Positions 42,801-52,868 of a stretch of 64,000 nucleotides of DNA are shown piece after piece. The DNA comes from Lepraria neglecta (lineage: Eukaryota; Ascomycota; Lecanoromycetes; Lecanorales; Stereocaulaceae), in the NCBI GenBank assembly GCA_033220425.1, contig CM065648.1, forward strand, positions 310,001 through 374,000. The letters run 5' to 3'. The notes beneath the pieces were generated by a model that was not told the DNA's origin, made no database searches, and worked only from the letters and a program-made list of their open reading frames with translations. The first letter of the stretch is position 1. Each line of letters starts with the position of its first letter. The translations under genes and the position numbers were made by a program.

Positions 42801-44038
42801 AGGATTACCATTTCACAGCCGAGACTTACGTTCCCAGCGGGGAGTCGAGAGCGATGACCAATGGGAGCGCCGCCCATGCTGAAACTAATGGTCATGCTCA
42901 CGGTGTCACCAATGGGAAGAAGAAGAAGAAGAACGGGGGCCGCAACTCTCCGACTCATACTAATGGGTCAGATTTGCCCGGTCAGCCTCAGACCTTCAGT
43001 CCGGATGACATTGCGAATCTGGTGCCAATGATCAAAGACGCTTGCCCAAAAAGTGTCCTTGCTGAGGAAGCCTTGGAGGCTGGCAAATCCTCCATGATGC
43101 AAAATCAGAAAGAAATAGGCCAGGAATTGCTGCTTGAATCGTTGGCGCTCCACGAGCAGATATATGGTATCTTGCACCCTGAGGTGGCACGAGTATACCA
43201 TCAACTGGCCATGCTCTACTATCAGCTGGACGAGAAGAATGCGGCTATTGAACTGGCGCATAAAGCAGTGATCATTTCCGAGCGTACACTGGGCATTGAC
43301 TCCAGCGAGACTATCCTGGCCTATCTCAACCTTGCTCTATTCGAGCACCACAACAGCAACACGGGCGTTGCCATGTCTTACGTCAGGCATGCCTTGGAGC
43401 TTTGGAAGATTATCTACGGGTCGAAGCACCCAGACTCTATCACCACACTCAACAATGCTGCTGTCATGCTCCAAAACCTTAAGCTTTATCCCGAGTCACG
43501 GCAGTGGTTCGAAATGTCTCTGTCCATCAGCGAAGAGGTTTCGGGAAAATCATCTGTAAATACGGCTACACTCCTATTCCAATTGGCCCAGGCCTTGGTC
43601 CTCGACCAGGATCATAAAGGCGCCGTTAATCGCATGCGAGAAGCATACAGCATATTCCTTTCGAAACTTGGCGCTGAAGACCCAAACACCAAAGAGTCCG
43701 AGAAATGGCTCGAGCAGCTCACGCAAAATGCGGTCTCTATGGCAAAGCATGCCAAAGACGTTCAGGCCCGACGGGTTCGAAGGGTCGTGTTCAATCCCAG
43801 AGTTAGCACAATGGGAGCTCGCCCGCAGCCGCAGGTCGGCCAATCTACCGCAGACATGTTCAACGACCACGAACTACAACACAGCAACAGGGCTTTCGAT
43901 TCTCGAAGCATCGATGAGCTGATGCGGTTCATTGAAGGCGGTGGGGACATGTCGAAGTCACAGACGACGAAGAAGCGGACGACTCATGGGAATCCGAGAC
44001 GTCGTGGAGGAGGAGCAGCGGTTGGAGCTACCGCCTGA
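39883..44038 (+). CDS. CLU1: clustered mitochondria protein CLU1/TIF31
   Basis: Four exons (39883-39919, 40002-40121, 40169-42240, 42296-44038), 1323 aa. The first exon is only 37 nt (MSESNNDATTKL); intron acceptors are ACAG, GAAG and TTAG. The N-terminus after the third exon start, VFQVNIKLPHHPYQIQIMVS, STQEQVQDLRQSIMD, QYSCFHLEHNDTRINDFVEL, is the CLU-N ubiquitin-like part. SGIENTETLRDWNEEIQSTR, FVYNNVFYSFGADG and YLGKRLVAQSIVPGIF form the CLU domain. HDLKEGEVGFPMDGQSLSRL, MHKRGINMRYLGKLA is the eIF3-like part. TPR repeats follow (ALHEQIYGILHPEVARVYHQ, LAMLYYQLDEKNAAIELAHK, TLNNAAVMLQNLKLYPESRQ). The tail is basic and Gly-rich. Yeast Clu1/Tif31 binds mRNA and mitochondria and spreads mitochondria in the cell. 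Length is normal; no lesions. Confidence 0.93.
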
Positions 44039-44395
44039 TATTCATCAATCTCAACTCATTCCACCATATTACACAACCTTTGTACAAATATTTCTTACAA
44101 GCTGTCGATTCAACCTGCATAGCACACCTACCTTACGGGTTCTCATCTCCTTGTACAGGATACTCTTCGCTTCAGATCGTTATACGCTCACAATATACTT
44201 TCTGCAAAAGCGGACGGAGGTCGTTTTTCATGTTTAGCATCCCCGCTCTGGGTAAGGAGGCTTGTATTATAGCTCGGCGCATACATAGCATTGTTAAGGC
44301 GCAATACCACTCATACTGTTGCATGCAAAGAAAGCTTCCTCCGGATTTCTGACTCTCCTACCTCCGTACCAACTTAACGAGCACAGACAGACTCT
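44039..44395. other. convergent 3' spacer after CLU1
   Basis: 357 bp, no supported gene. Confidence 0.4.
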
Positions 44396-45295
44396 TTATC
44401 GTCCAATCCTCGAGCTGCACGACCTTCCCCTAGCACCGTACACTCGATCCCTACCTACATCCTCACTAACACTGTCCCAATACACCGACCTTCCAAAGTT
44501 ATAACCATAGTCAACAGTACCAGCACCGGAGTTGTCATACCCATATCTTCTAGAAGCTCCAGAATACACGCCTCCGACGCCATTCCAGGGCTGCTCTCTG
44601 CTACTCTCACGCTCCCTTCTCGGCATCGGAGTGCTCAGATAGCCATTACCGCTGTAGCCAGAATTATCGGATGCTCTTTGACGGTCTTCTCCCCATGAAC
44701 GATGAACGGGTTCATACAGCCCCAACTCTCCATCCGGACTTCTGCGAGAAGAGTATCCATCATCGTCATAACGCCATGTTCGACGAACAGGATAAGACGC
44801 CCCCAACGCTCGACTTTGACTTCTGCGAGAGGAGTACCCATGTTCATTATCACGCTGGACAGGATAGTACCATTCTCCATCTCTGTTTAAGCCTCCGCGA
44901 GAAGACGATGCGTAGGGATTGTCACCATGAGGCTGGCGAGACGCAATACCGTTCTGGAGCTGGAAGGGATAGTCTCTGCTGGAGTAGGGATTTTCGAGGC
45001 TAGCATAGCTGGCATAGTCTCCATCGAGATAGGCATCGTCTAGGCTTAAGGTTCGTGGGTAGGTTGAGTGATGCGGGACACTGGGGTCATTGGAGCCCCA
45101 GGCACCGTAGGTATCGAAGCTGCGTGTGCGGTTTTGTCTTGGAAGAGTGTAATTTGGGGCCATGATTTCGGCCATAGGAGTAAATGAGTTGGATGATGCG
45201 TGGGTCTGGGAGGTTGTTGTTTTGCGGATGAAATGGTTCTGTTCTGGGAAGTCGAAGAAGAATTTGGGGAGGTGAGAGGGAGAAGGAAGGGACAT
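44396..45295 (-). CDS. Tyr/Arg/Ser repeat protein, unknown
   Basis: 299 aa from MSLPSPSHLPKFFFDFPEQN; the same frame has an ATG 32 codons upstream that would add a hydrophobic MFALVLVFIVCDFF. The central part holds three degenerate units of about 27 residues: YASSSRGGLNRDGEWYYPVQ, YSSRRSQSRALGASYPVRRT, YSSRRSPDGELGLYEPVHRS. Each has YxS-x-RR near its start and (Y/E)PV(Q/R/H)R near its end. The remainder is rich in Tyr, Gly, Ser and Arg. No domain recognised. The composition is that of a disordered, possibly RNA-associated or phase-separating protein, which is only inference. Confidence 0.6.
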   Translation of the reverse strand: MSLPSPSHLPKFFFDFPEQNHFIRKTTTSQTHASSNSFTPMAEIMAPNYTLPRQNRTRSFDTYGAWGSNDPSVPHHSTYPRTLSLDDAYLDGDYASYASLENPYSSRDYPFQLQNGIASRQPHGDNPYASSSRGGLNRDGEWYYPVQRDNEHGYSSRRSQSRALGASYPVRRTWRYDDDGYSSRRSPDGELGLYEPVHRSWGEDRQRASDNSGYSGNGYLSTPMPRRERESSREQPWNGVGGVYSGASRRYGYDNSGAGTVDYGYNFGRSVYWDSVSEDVGRDRVYGARGRSCSSRIGR

Positions 45296-46250
45296 AAGAC
45301 TGATTTCTAGGTTGATTGTATGACGGCGAACTGTTTGATATGTTCGTGGAAAGAAATCACAAACAATGAAGACGAGGACGAGAGCAAACAAGAACAGCCC
45401 GAGGAGGAAGGAATGTCAGACTTAAAAACAAGTCTATGCCAACTCATCTTGAGCGAATATTACCCATTTTGCATGCAATCATCGTCCAGGAATGGCTAAA
45501 GCAGGGCCGATGATAGGGTGAGAAGTAAGGCCTCGCAACCCAAAAGTAGTTGAAAGACAAGTATTGCACCTCTGGGAAGAGCAGGGTAACAGTCATTCGG
45601 GGCCTCAATGGAACCAGGCAAGTGAAAAGCCACCGATCACAGATGTACCTAGGTTGCGTGTTTCTCGAACGATTCGCGCAGAAATGCGGCCCCAGAAGGG
45701 TCATTCAACCCACAAAACCCACTTCATGAACTTGAATGTTGGAGAAAATTAACATCATTGGTGCTCAGAGGGGGCCTCAAGAGTATGTGAGATCGCTCTT
45801 GTGGAGTTGGGAATCGCGCTTTTTGATTGGGGGCCCCAATCATTATTCAGCCTGATAGAGAGCTGGCCTGAGTTTCCGTGTAGGCGTTACCTGAGATGCA
45901 TCAGCCGCAATTAGCTTATTTGTATTGGATATGGAGTGCGGGAAGGACTTTGAACAGGAAGATTTGAGTAGATAGGTGGAGATTTGGGGCCTCAAGTCCG
46001 CTTGCGAGCGATAAAGAAAAGCTGGATGCGCACCACAATTCTGGCAAGTTGAAAGCTCAGCTAAGATGTTGAAGTCCAAGTACTCAGCTTCTTCCCGGCC
46101 CACAACATGATATTTTCAACTCAATTTATCAATGTAATGCCATAGGATTTCCATTGGTGGAGTTTTGAAACCCCATACGTGGAGAGCCTCACCTATGCGG
46201 GAAAGGCGGAATGCTTGCATGAAATTGTAACAACTCTTCTCCGACTTCAT
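45296..46250. promoter_or_regulatory. spacer with a 17-bp palindrome of opposed CCAAT boxes
   Basis: At 45825-45841 GATTGGGG and CCCCAATC are perfect inverted arms around one G, so two CCAAT boxes face each other. No gene is supported in the rest of the 950 bp. Confidence 0.5.
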
Positions 46251-46596
46251 CTATCCTGGTTCCCCCGAAAATCTCGCAAACGTGTAGAATAAAGCCTTGT
46301 TAAGTGCCATCATGCCGACAGAATACCCCAAAGAGAGCTCGGACGCTTCTCCACCTTCTCGGATCTCCCCTCCTCCACACCATCGCTGGAACCAAGAGCC
46401 GCCTTGTTTCTTAGCCCAACACTCATGGTGAACATCGAAAACCCTGGCGTGTTGCGCCCATTTTCCCTCGCTGTAGAGGCGCATTGAGATCGCCAGATCC
46501 TGTCTTGCCTGGTCCGCTAAGACTGCTGACAACATAGGCGACTAGCCTTTGCTCTGTTCTTCTTGGCGCATAGCACCTACATACTCTTTCTGCTCC
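46251..46596 (-). pseudogene. orphaned C-terminal helices of the APH-fold gene
   Basis: Continuation of the kinase at 46597-47567 in another frame (FEEQKEYVG...). It is broken again by TAG before SPMLSAVLADQARQDL. It would restore the normal family end if the lesions were absent. Confidence 0.6.
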
Positions 46597-47567
46597 TCAA
46601 ATAATGACCCTAGACTCTTCGTCTATAGGTACGCCATTCTCATCGTAATCTTGTGGCTCAGCTATCGGGGCTGGCTCATTCTGCAGAAGTATTGGGAAGT
46701 CGACAATCTCCCATGGCGCGGCGTATGCGTTCTCCCAGTCGATGACTCCAAGCACTTTGTAGTCATCATCGACAACGATGTTGTTGTGACCGAAATCGTT
46801 GTTGAAAAGAGGGAACGGACCGTGATCACGAACATGGATGTTAGCAGCGAGCTGCTCAAGTCGGAGAGGGAAGTTGTGAATTGAAGCAGCAATTTCATCA
46901 CTGTCCTCTCCGCACGCCTCTTCTAATTCGTCCATGGGGCTACCAAATTCTGTCTTTCTCGCCCACGCTTCGAGGAGTTCTGTTGCTGTATCAAAAGGTC
47001 CTCCCAATCCTTGAATTGGACCCACGTGGTAGGCCCCATCTTCAAGCCGAATGATATCACCGATCTTGGGAAATGTTATTGACGACATTTCTGTCTAGTT
47101 GGCCTTAGACCTGGATCCCACGACCTTTAAAGCGCTGTGTAACTTACCTGGTACCTAGCCATATCTGCGTAGAACCTAGACTTGTGTTGAGGCGAGGTTG
47201 AGCCACTGTTTAGGTCATTCGCAACATTGCCTGCCAGGCATTCCATCAACATGAATGGCGCTCCGATGTCGTTGTTAGCGCTCGCCCTGTAACCATACAC
47301 TGCTGGTACAGGCATGGTAGTACGCTCTTTTACCAGCTGGATGCCATCGACCTCTCTCTGAAACAACATACTCCCCTCCCCGTCTTCATCATCAGGATCG
47401 ATAGGCGGCATTCGAAGTCTCGCTATCCAGCGTGAGCCATCCTTGAATTCAACGATGCGAACCTTGTGGTTGGCTCCCATCGTCAACTGCTCATTGACCG
47501 TGCAAGGCTCGTCATTGTGAACCTTCGAACCAAACTGGCAGAGGGTTTTCCAGTCGATGCTGTCCAT
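46597..47567 (-). CDS. APH-fold (aminoglycoside phosphotransferase-like) kinase, C-terminus lost
   Basis: Exon 1 47567-47148 and exon 2 47094-46597 join in phase 0 (GTAAGT...CTAG; ARYQ|TEMSSITFP) to a 305-aa protein. N-terminus: TMGANHKVRIVEFKDGSRWI, ARLRMP, FQREVDGIQLVKERTTMPVP, FMLMECLAGN (nucleotide-binding lobe). Active site: PLFNNDFGHNNIVVDDDYKV, LGVIDWENAYAAPWEI, so the catalytic Asp (DFGHNN) and metal-binding Asp (IDWE) are present. The protein stops after EESRVII. One frame over, the sequence goes on as FEEQKEYVGAMRQEEQSKG, then TAG, then SPMLSAVLADQARQDLAISM, RLYSEGKWAQHARVFDV to 46251, which is the usual C-terminal helix set. So the gene is truncated by a frameshift and a second stop; catalytic parts could still be made. 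Substrates of these fungal kinases are unknown. Confidence 0.78.
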
Positions 47568-49759
47568 GAATGTTGTGCTCTGTCGTGTCAGGGAGTGTCT
47601 TCGTCATAAGCGTCCAGCCAGGCCCACTTGTAGCCTTCAAAGTTTTCTGATGTTGTTATGAATGCGGAGTATTGATTCCAAACTTCAAAGAGGGATGGAA
47701 TTGTGAGGAGGGAAGGCGAGTGACACAGGATTTGGCTCTCGATCACAGGCTCAAATTACCTAGAGCGCGATCCTCCCCCGGCTCACGTGAATAGCCAAAA
47801 TGCGAGTACTAGACTCATAAACGCACAGAAGTAGCGTATTATTCGAAGCGTTTGAGCTGCAAACACCGTAACATGACTGGTCGTTGAGCAGCGAAGCGTC
47901 GACTCCCACTGATAGCGAAGCAAGGCTTCCGTTGATATTCTATCAGTTGAGCAACAATAGTATCAAAATCACAGAAAATAGAGCTGGACATATATAAATA
48001 TGCCCAGCATTTAAGCCGAGGGAACGCCCGTCCATCTGTACATTAGAGTGGGAGTTGGACAGATCTCGCCCTGTTTGCAACGCTTCAAGGTTAAGCTGAA
48101 GGTCCTTGTGATCATACTCAGGCTTTTTCTCAAAAGTAAACAAATACCTCTAACCGCACGTTTCTTCGCGCCTATTAGCCCCCTTTATCGCGCCATGGAG
48201 TATTAACAAATTCGCTTATGGTGAAGCAAGTTCTCTGCAGTTCTGGTATCGAGAGAAGCAGGCAGCTTATAGTCTCAACGAAAGATCGAGTGACTTCTGA
48301 CATGACTGAAAAAATTCTCTCAGCCATACGACTGGACAAATGGAACCAAGGAAAAGAACAATGGACGTTGCTATCTATCTACATCCGGATACCATTCCCC
48401 CGCAAGGAAATGGCCTCTTGAAGCTTGTTCCTGCGCTCACACTGTGCAATTCCTTCCACAACCATGTCGGATTTCCATCTCGGTCATGCCCCAAGCACAC
48501 CACGATTTCGGATCGCACATGTGCTTATGGTCACATTTCTTGCCGAAGAAGTGCATGTAGCCGCAGAGCACAAAGATGAAAGCGTACCAGGTGTAGAGAA
48601 TGCCGATGAGGACACAGATTGGAGCTCAGGGTAGCGAGTCCCTGGGTCCCTGTCTCGCTTGTGGCATAGAACGTGTAATTTTGGTAGGTTTTTGGGGAGT
48701 CGGTGCTTTGGATGTCGAGTTTACTGATGGCCTGTTGCTGTCTTTGGAGGATTTCGGGTCCTCCGTGGAGGTATCTTGGATGATTCGTGCGCCATGTAAG
48801 GGAATTCCGGCATTATAAATCTCAGTCATTTCCAACCTTCCAGGCTCTCTAGGCTGAACTTCCTCGAAGGTGTTGTCTGTACGAGGGTTCCTTTTTGGTC
48901 ATTGAATAGAAGCATGTTTGGAAAGGTTTTTGATGAGGAAAGCCATCCAGCAATGCGTAATTCTGGAGATTCGGGTCAGGCAGCTTTGATATTTGTGCAG
49001 AATTCAGTATTCGGTACTGAGGCAATCGGCATCTACAAACAAGGACGGAATTTTCCAAGCAAAGTGCGAAACTTTTTTTCAGGGAGAAGTTCCCTTGTCA
49101 TTACGCCCACACCGCAACGTTTGCCAAACTACTGGCGTTGAAGTTGACAGTCTTTACCAAGCTGCCCACGGCTTGACGGAATTTGTGACTCTACATCTGC
49201 GCTCAGAAATCACAATTTGTACCAGTCTCCAACGAGCAGCGGCTTTGTAACGGCGTATCAGGGAGTGCTTGGTCTTTTGGCAGCACAATTAATGCTCAGA
49301 TTGAGCAAATATCATGCCATACTGTTATCATCTGTTGGCAGTCTCTGCATGGTCTAGTGGTTGGCATTCTGCTGGTCCTTAATCGCTTTATCAAAGGTTA
49401 GCGCAACGGACGACTCGGGTTACGCTCAATGGTAATTACAACTGGCTTATTTGGTTGATAAATTGAACTAGTTATTACCGAACTCCAGCTTGATTGCCCA
49501 TGATAGTAAATGTTTTCCAGCTTCGTTGTCAGTTTAAGCTGACGGCTTCAGTGCCCCGATAGAGAGCATTTGAGAGAGAAGTTTTCGAACAGGTCGCAAA
49601 ATGGAATCACAGCATGATCCCACAGATATGCTGACTTGAACAATACAGTACAAATCGCTCAAACTAAGCCGACACAATTTGCGCTGCATATGCTTAGCCT
49701 TGGGGCAAAAACCAGGTCAAACCGACATTCTTCACATACACACAAATAGTTAATGCATT
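47568..49759. other. 2.2-kb spacer, no supported gene
   Basis: Many short frames, none with a motif. A tRNA-like box A (TGGTCTAGTGG) sits at 49350-49360 without a good box B. This may be eroded repeat DNA. Confidence 0.4.
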
Positions 49760-50599
49760 TTGATATATTACCACTACTTACTCCTTGCATATTCCACTTG
49801 CCTTAACAAATCCAAGTTCCTCTATCTCAGACATCATGCCGTTAAAACTCTTTCAATTACGGTGACTTGGGCTTCTCCATTTGAATATTCCAACGACAAC
49901 AGCGACTTACCCGATGCGAACAAAGATCGGATCTGGGGCACTCCCGATGGAGAACCAGAATGGGGGCCTCAACCCAAGAAAGCCTCCGACAGTAATCGTC
50001 TTACAGGCACCAGCAATATCCACCATACAGATACAGCCACAGTATCGGATATCCCTCCCAGCGAGCGAGTAAGGGCCCCTCAGCTCGTGAGATCCTTGGA
50101 CAGCGCAAACTCGTCCGAAAATATCTCCGATCACCGTGTGAGCCATGAAGCGGCCTTGGAACAGGACTCCACGTTAGAAGTAGAGGAAAAAAACGAGGAA
50201 GCAAGCAAGGACGAAGGCGAAGAAGAAAGCGAAGACAGTGACCAAACAAGCGAAGAAGAAGATTGCACGCTCAAGACGCCTGCCTGCACTATGGCTGCAA
50301 AGATCACTCGATTAGCACAGTTAAATACAATTCTAATTATCAACGCCAACCTCTCCGGGCCACTTCAAGAGCGCTTCCGAGCTAAGTGGCACACCGATGC
50401 AGAGAAGGAAATCCTGAATATTTATGACAGGAACTGTGGTTACGACAGGAGGACGGAGCTTTGGGAGATTGAAAGGGATTTCCCGAATCTTTCCGATGAC
50501 TTTCAAACAGTGGTAGCTGGTGACATACAATTCTGGATCGACGAAGGTGAAAGGAGGGCAAGAGCGGAGAAGATTCGCTACAGTGGGACTGTGGGTTAG
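49760..50599 (+). CDS. acidic/coiled-coil protein, WH-DAEK family member 2
   Basis: Open frame of 279 aa. The N-terminal ~50 residues are hydrophobic and irregular. An alternative start, MPLKLFQLR at 49834, would join SDLPDANKDRIW through a 43-bp intron (GTGACT...ACAG). Then an acidic block (EEKNEEASKDEGEEESEDSD) and a helical end: ACTMAAKITRLAQLNTILII, RFRAKWHTDAEKEILNIYDR, ELWEIERDFPNLSDDFQTVV. The end aligns with the gene at 36752-37450 (WHADAEK) and with the broken copy 330 bp downstream (SWDIEKEFPSLYDDF). It stops earlier (YSGTVG) than the others, so it may itself be truncated. Function unknown. Confidence 0.6.
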   Translation: MIYYHYLLLAYSTCLNKSKFLYLRHHAVKTLSITVTWASPFEYSNDNSDLPDANKDRIWGTPDGEPEWGPQPKKASDSNRLTGTSNIHHTDTATVSDIPPSERVRAPQLVRSLDSANSSENISDHRVSHEAALEQDSTLEVEEKNEEASKDEGEEESEDSDQTSEEEDCTLKTPACTMAAKITRLAQLNTILIINANLSGPLQERFRAKWHTDAEKEILNIYDRNCGYDRRTELWEIERDFPNLSDDFQTVVAGDIQFWIDEGERRARAEKIRYSGTVG

Positions 50600-50928
50600 T
50601 GTGTCTCATGATCAGATGCGGTTTCAGCCATGCGCCATGACCATGGGCCATAGCGAGAGATCCGTGCTTCCTGAGAGCACTATTTGTATGAGCATCCCAC
50701 CAGCAGTTGGCTCTTCAGTCGAGTTCATCTCTTTCAGAGCCATAGCAGTTCTTTCCCGCCCACCCGCACCTTATACATAGCCTATATATAGCCTATCTAC
50801 ACTCCAGGTCTATGCCGCCTAGGCATGGGAGTTTTCTAGCGCTGGGGCACCTGTTGTAGCCTTTCTAGGCCTGCTAGCCCTGGCGTTAGACCGCCCAAGC
50901 ATCTATTTACATATCCACTTGTGCCGGT
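50600..50928. other. spacer between the two coiled-coil paralogues
   Basis: 329 bp, no supported gene. Confidence 0.35.
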
Positions 50929-51642
50929 GTGTATAGCTTCAGGAGTGAGAACACTAACGAGGCGCAAAAATGCGCAAGAGAAGGGGAGAGTGAAGAAGAA
51001 GGAAGCCTCAAAAAAGGTACGGAAGAAAGCGAGGAACAAAGCGACGAGGGAAACGAGGAGAAGAGTGAGGGAGACACCAGAGAAGAAAGCAGAAAGAAGT
51101 ACACGTCGAAGATGGGAGCCCGCATGGCCCGCGGAATCACTCCTCCAGCGCGATGGTATAGGATTGCTAATAAATACATGGATCCCATCGAACCAGCTCA
51201 ACAGTACTTTCCAGGGGCTCAGTGACACGCCAGAGCTGCAGATTATGTTCTATTCCAGGTCCGTAACGCTGGGCTATCAGAGTCTTGGGACATTGAAAAA
51301 GAATTTCCAAGCCTTTACGACGATTTTATGATAGTGCGTGAAGGCTGCAAGCTTTTCGAGGCTGAAAAGCAGAAGGCCAAGGAACAAGAATATGCGAGAC
51401 AAGAGAGCCTCGGAATTCTTGTAGAAGAGGAATGGGAAGACGTGGAAGAAGTGGAGGCAAGACACACTCTACCAGACTGTAGACCCGGTACTCTTCTCAA
51501 GCTTTTCAAAGATCAGAATGAGGCTCAAAAGAAAGAATTGGCGGCAAAACAGCAGGAGATCAAACCATGTCTCAACGTTGAAGTGCGCGGACAGAGGGGA
51601 CCGTGGATGCTGAAGGTGTATCCGCCACTTGTATGTAGTTAA
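50929..51642 (+). pseudogene. WH-DAEK family member 3, broken by one TGA
   Basis: One frame runs 50929-51642 except for TGA at 51223-51225. Before it: an acidic block (EESEEQSDEGNEEKSEGDTR) and ARWYRIANKYMDPIEP, QQYFPGAQ. After it: HARAADYVLFQ, SWDIEKEFPSLYDDFMIVRE, KLFEAEKQKAKEQEYARQE, GPWMLKVYPPLVCS. In both paralogues the residue at the TGA is Trp (KWHTDAE, NWHADAE), so TGG to TGA explains the stop. No in-frame ATG begins the frame (it opens at GTG). Either this copy is dead, or the start is in an unseen exon. It lies in tandem with member 2. Confidence 0.62.
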
Positions 51643-52868
51643 CCTAGTGCTAGATGATGTCACCTTGTGACATATTGAACCCTCTCGTTCACACTTGATG
51701 TCTCCCGAATGTTTCACTGGACCTACAACGTTTTCACTGTCAAGCTGCTCGTTGCAAGTGTTCAATCATGTGCTCATTGAAAAGCTTGAGAAGGTGCTAT
51801 GGAAGACTTACATTTTGTACTCACCGTCGCGTTCTCGTTCATGCTATTATTAGAATGTGTAAATGCAAAAATGTTCCCCAGAGAAGATACTTAATCCAAA
51901 TACGAGGCCTATAAACTCTAGTCCCTACGTTGACTCTGCCAAGCCGACTGCAGCGCGATATCAATATTGCCACGACTTATGAACATTAGGGGTGTCCTAG
52001 CGTCCACACGTCGGGCATCACTCGATCTTAAGATGCTTCTTGCCACATACCTGTCCGTTGATGATGGCTGGACAGAGAATTTGACGCGTAGCGCAGGAGC
52101 CTTTGGGTCCAGGACGACAGTTCCCTTTTAATTTATGGATCTTCGGTCTACGGCAGTGGTGAGTCTTCGTCGTGATGTTCGTTGCTGGTGAAACTTAGTG
52201 ATGTGCTTTCTTGGTGTGTTGCTGGATTTGAAGGACTCGGGAATGATCTCTTTGGGTGATGGATGTATTCATGAGTTTAGAGGAAGGAAATGGTCTAATA
52301 ACTAGCTGACTAAAAGGTGCCTAATGATAAGTGTTGCTTCTATGAATGGAATTACGTGCAATGGCAATGAAAGGCTTTGTATATAGTCTTGTAAAGCCAT
52401 TTCTTGCTTCTTTGTGAGGAACCAGCGACATTCCTTGTCGTACTCTTCAACGAGAACAACCTCTGCTAAGTGCATTCGTATAATGATAAGTAACGCAAAG
52501 AAAAACTGGCCAAGGGCTAACAAGCAAGCAGGCAGCGCATTGTTGGGCATCAGCCGAGCAGCAGAAAGTAGACTGCTCACAAATGATCACGTTTGCCGGA
52601 TTCAATCACAACAAGCCTTGTTGCTTACCAATAAACAAAATATCTTTGTACGACTACCATTGTACCACTAACGGCATTTTTCTTTCTATGATTTTCTTGA
52701 GGTCCTCCATTTATTATCCTCCCTCTCGGTGACAAAAACTTTTCACTGCCTACAACATCAGACAAACAAAAATTTCCGAGAAATTCGTCAACTCTGACAA
52801 CACAGATATCAGAGCAAGCGTTTGAAGACGCACCCAATCGTGACATTACTTCGATACGATCGCGGGCT
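51643..52868. other. 1.2-kb spacer
   Basis: No supported gene. A frame upstream of 52869 (SLPTTSDKQK...) is open but has no ATG and may be 5' coding or leader of the next gene. Confidence 0.4.
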
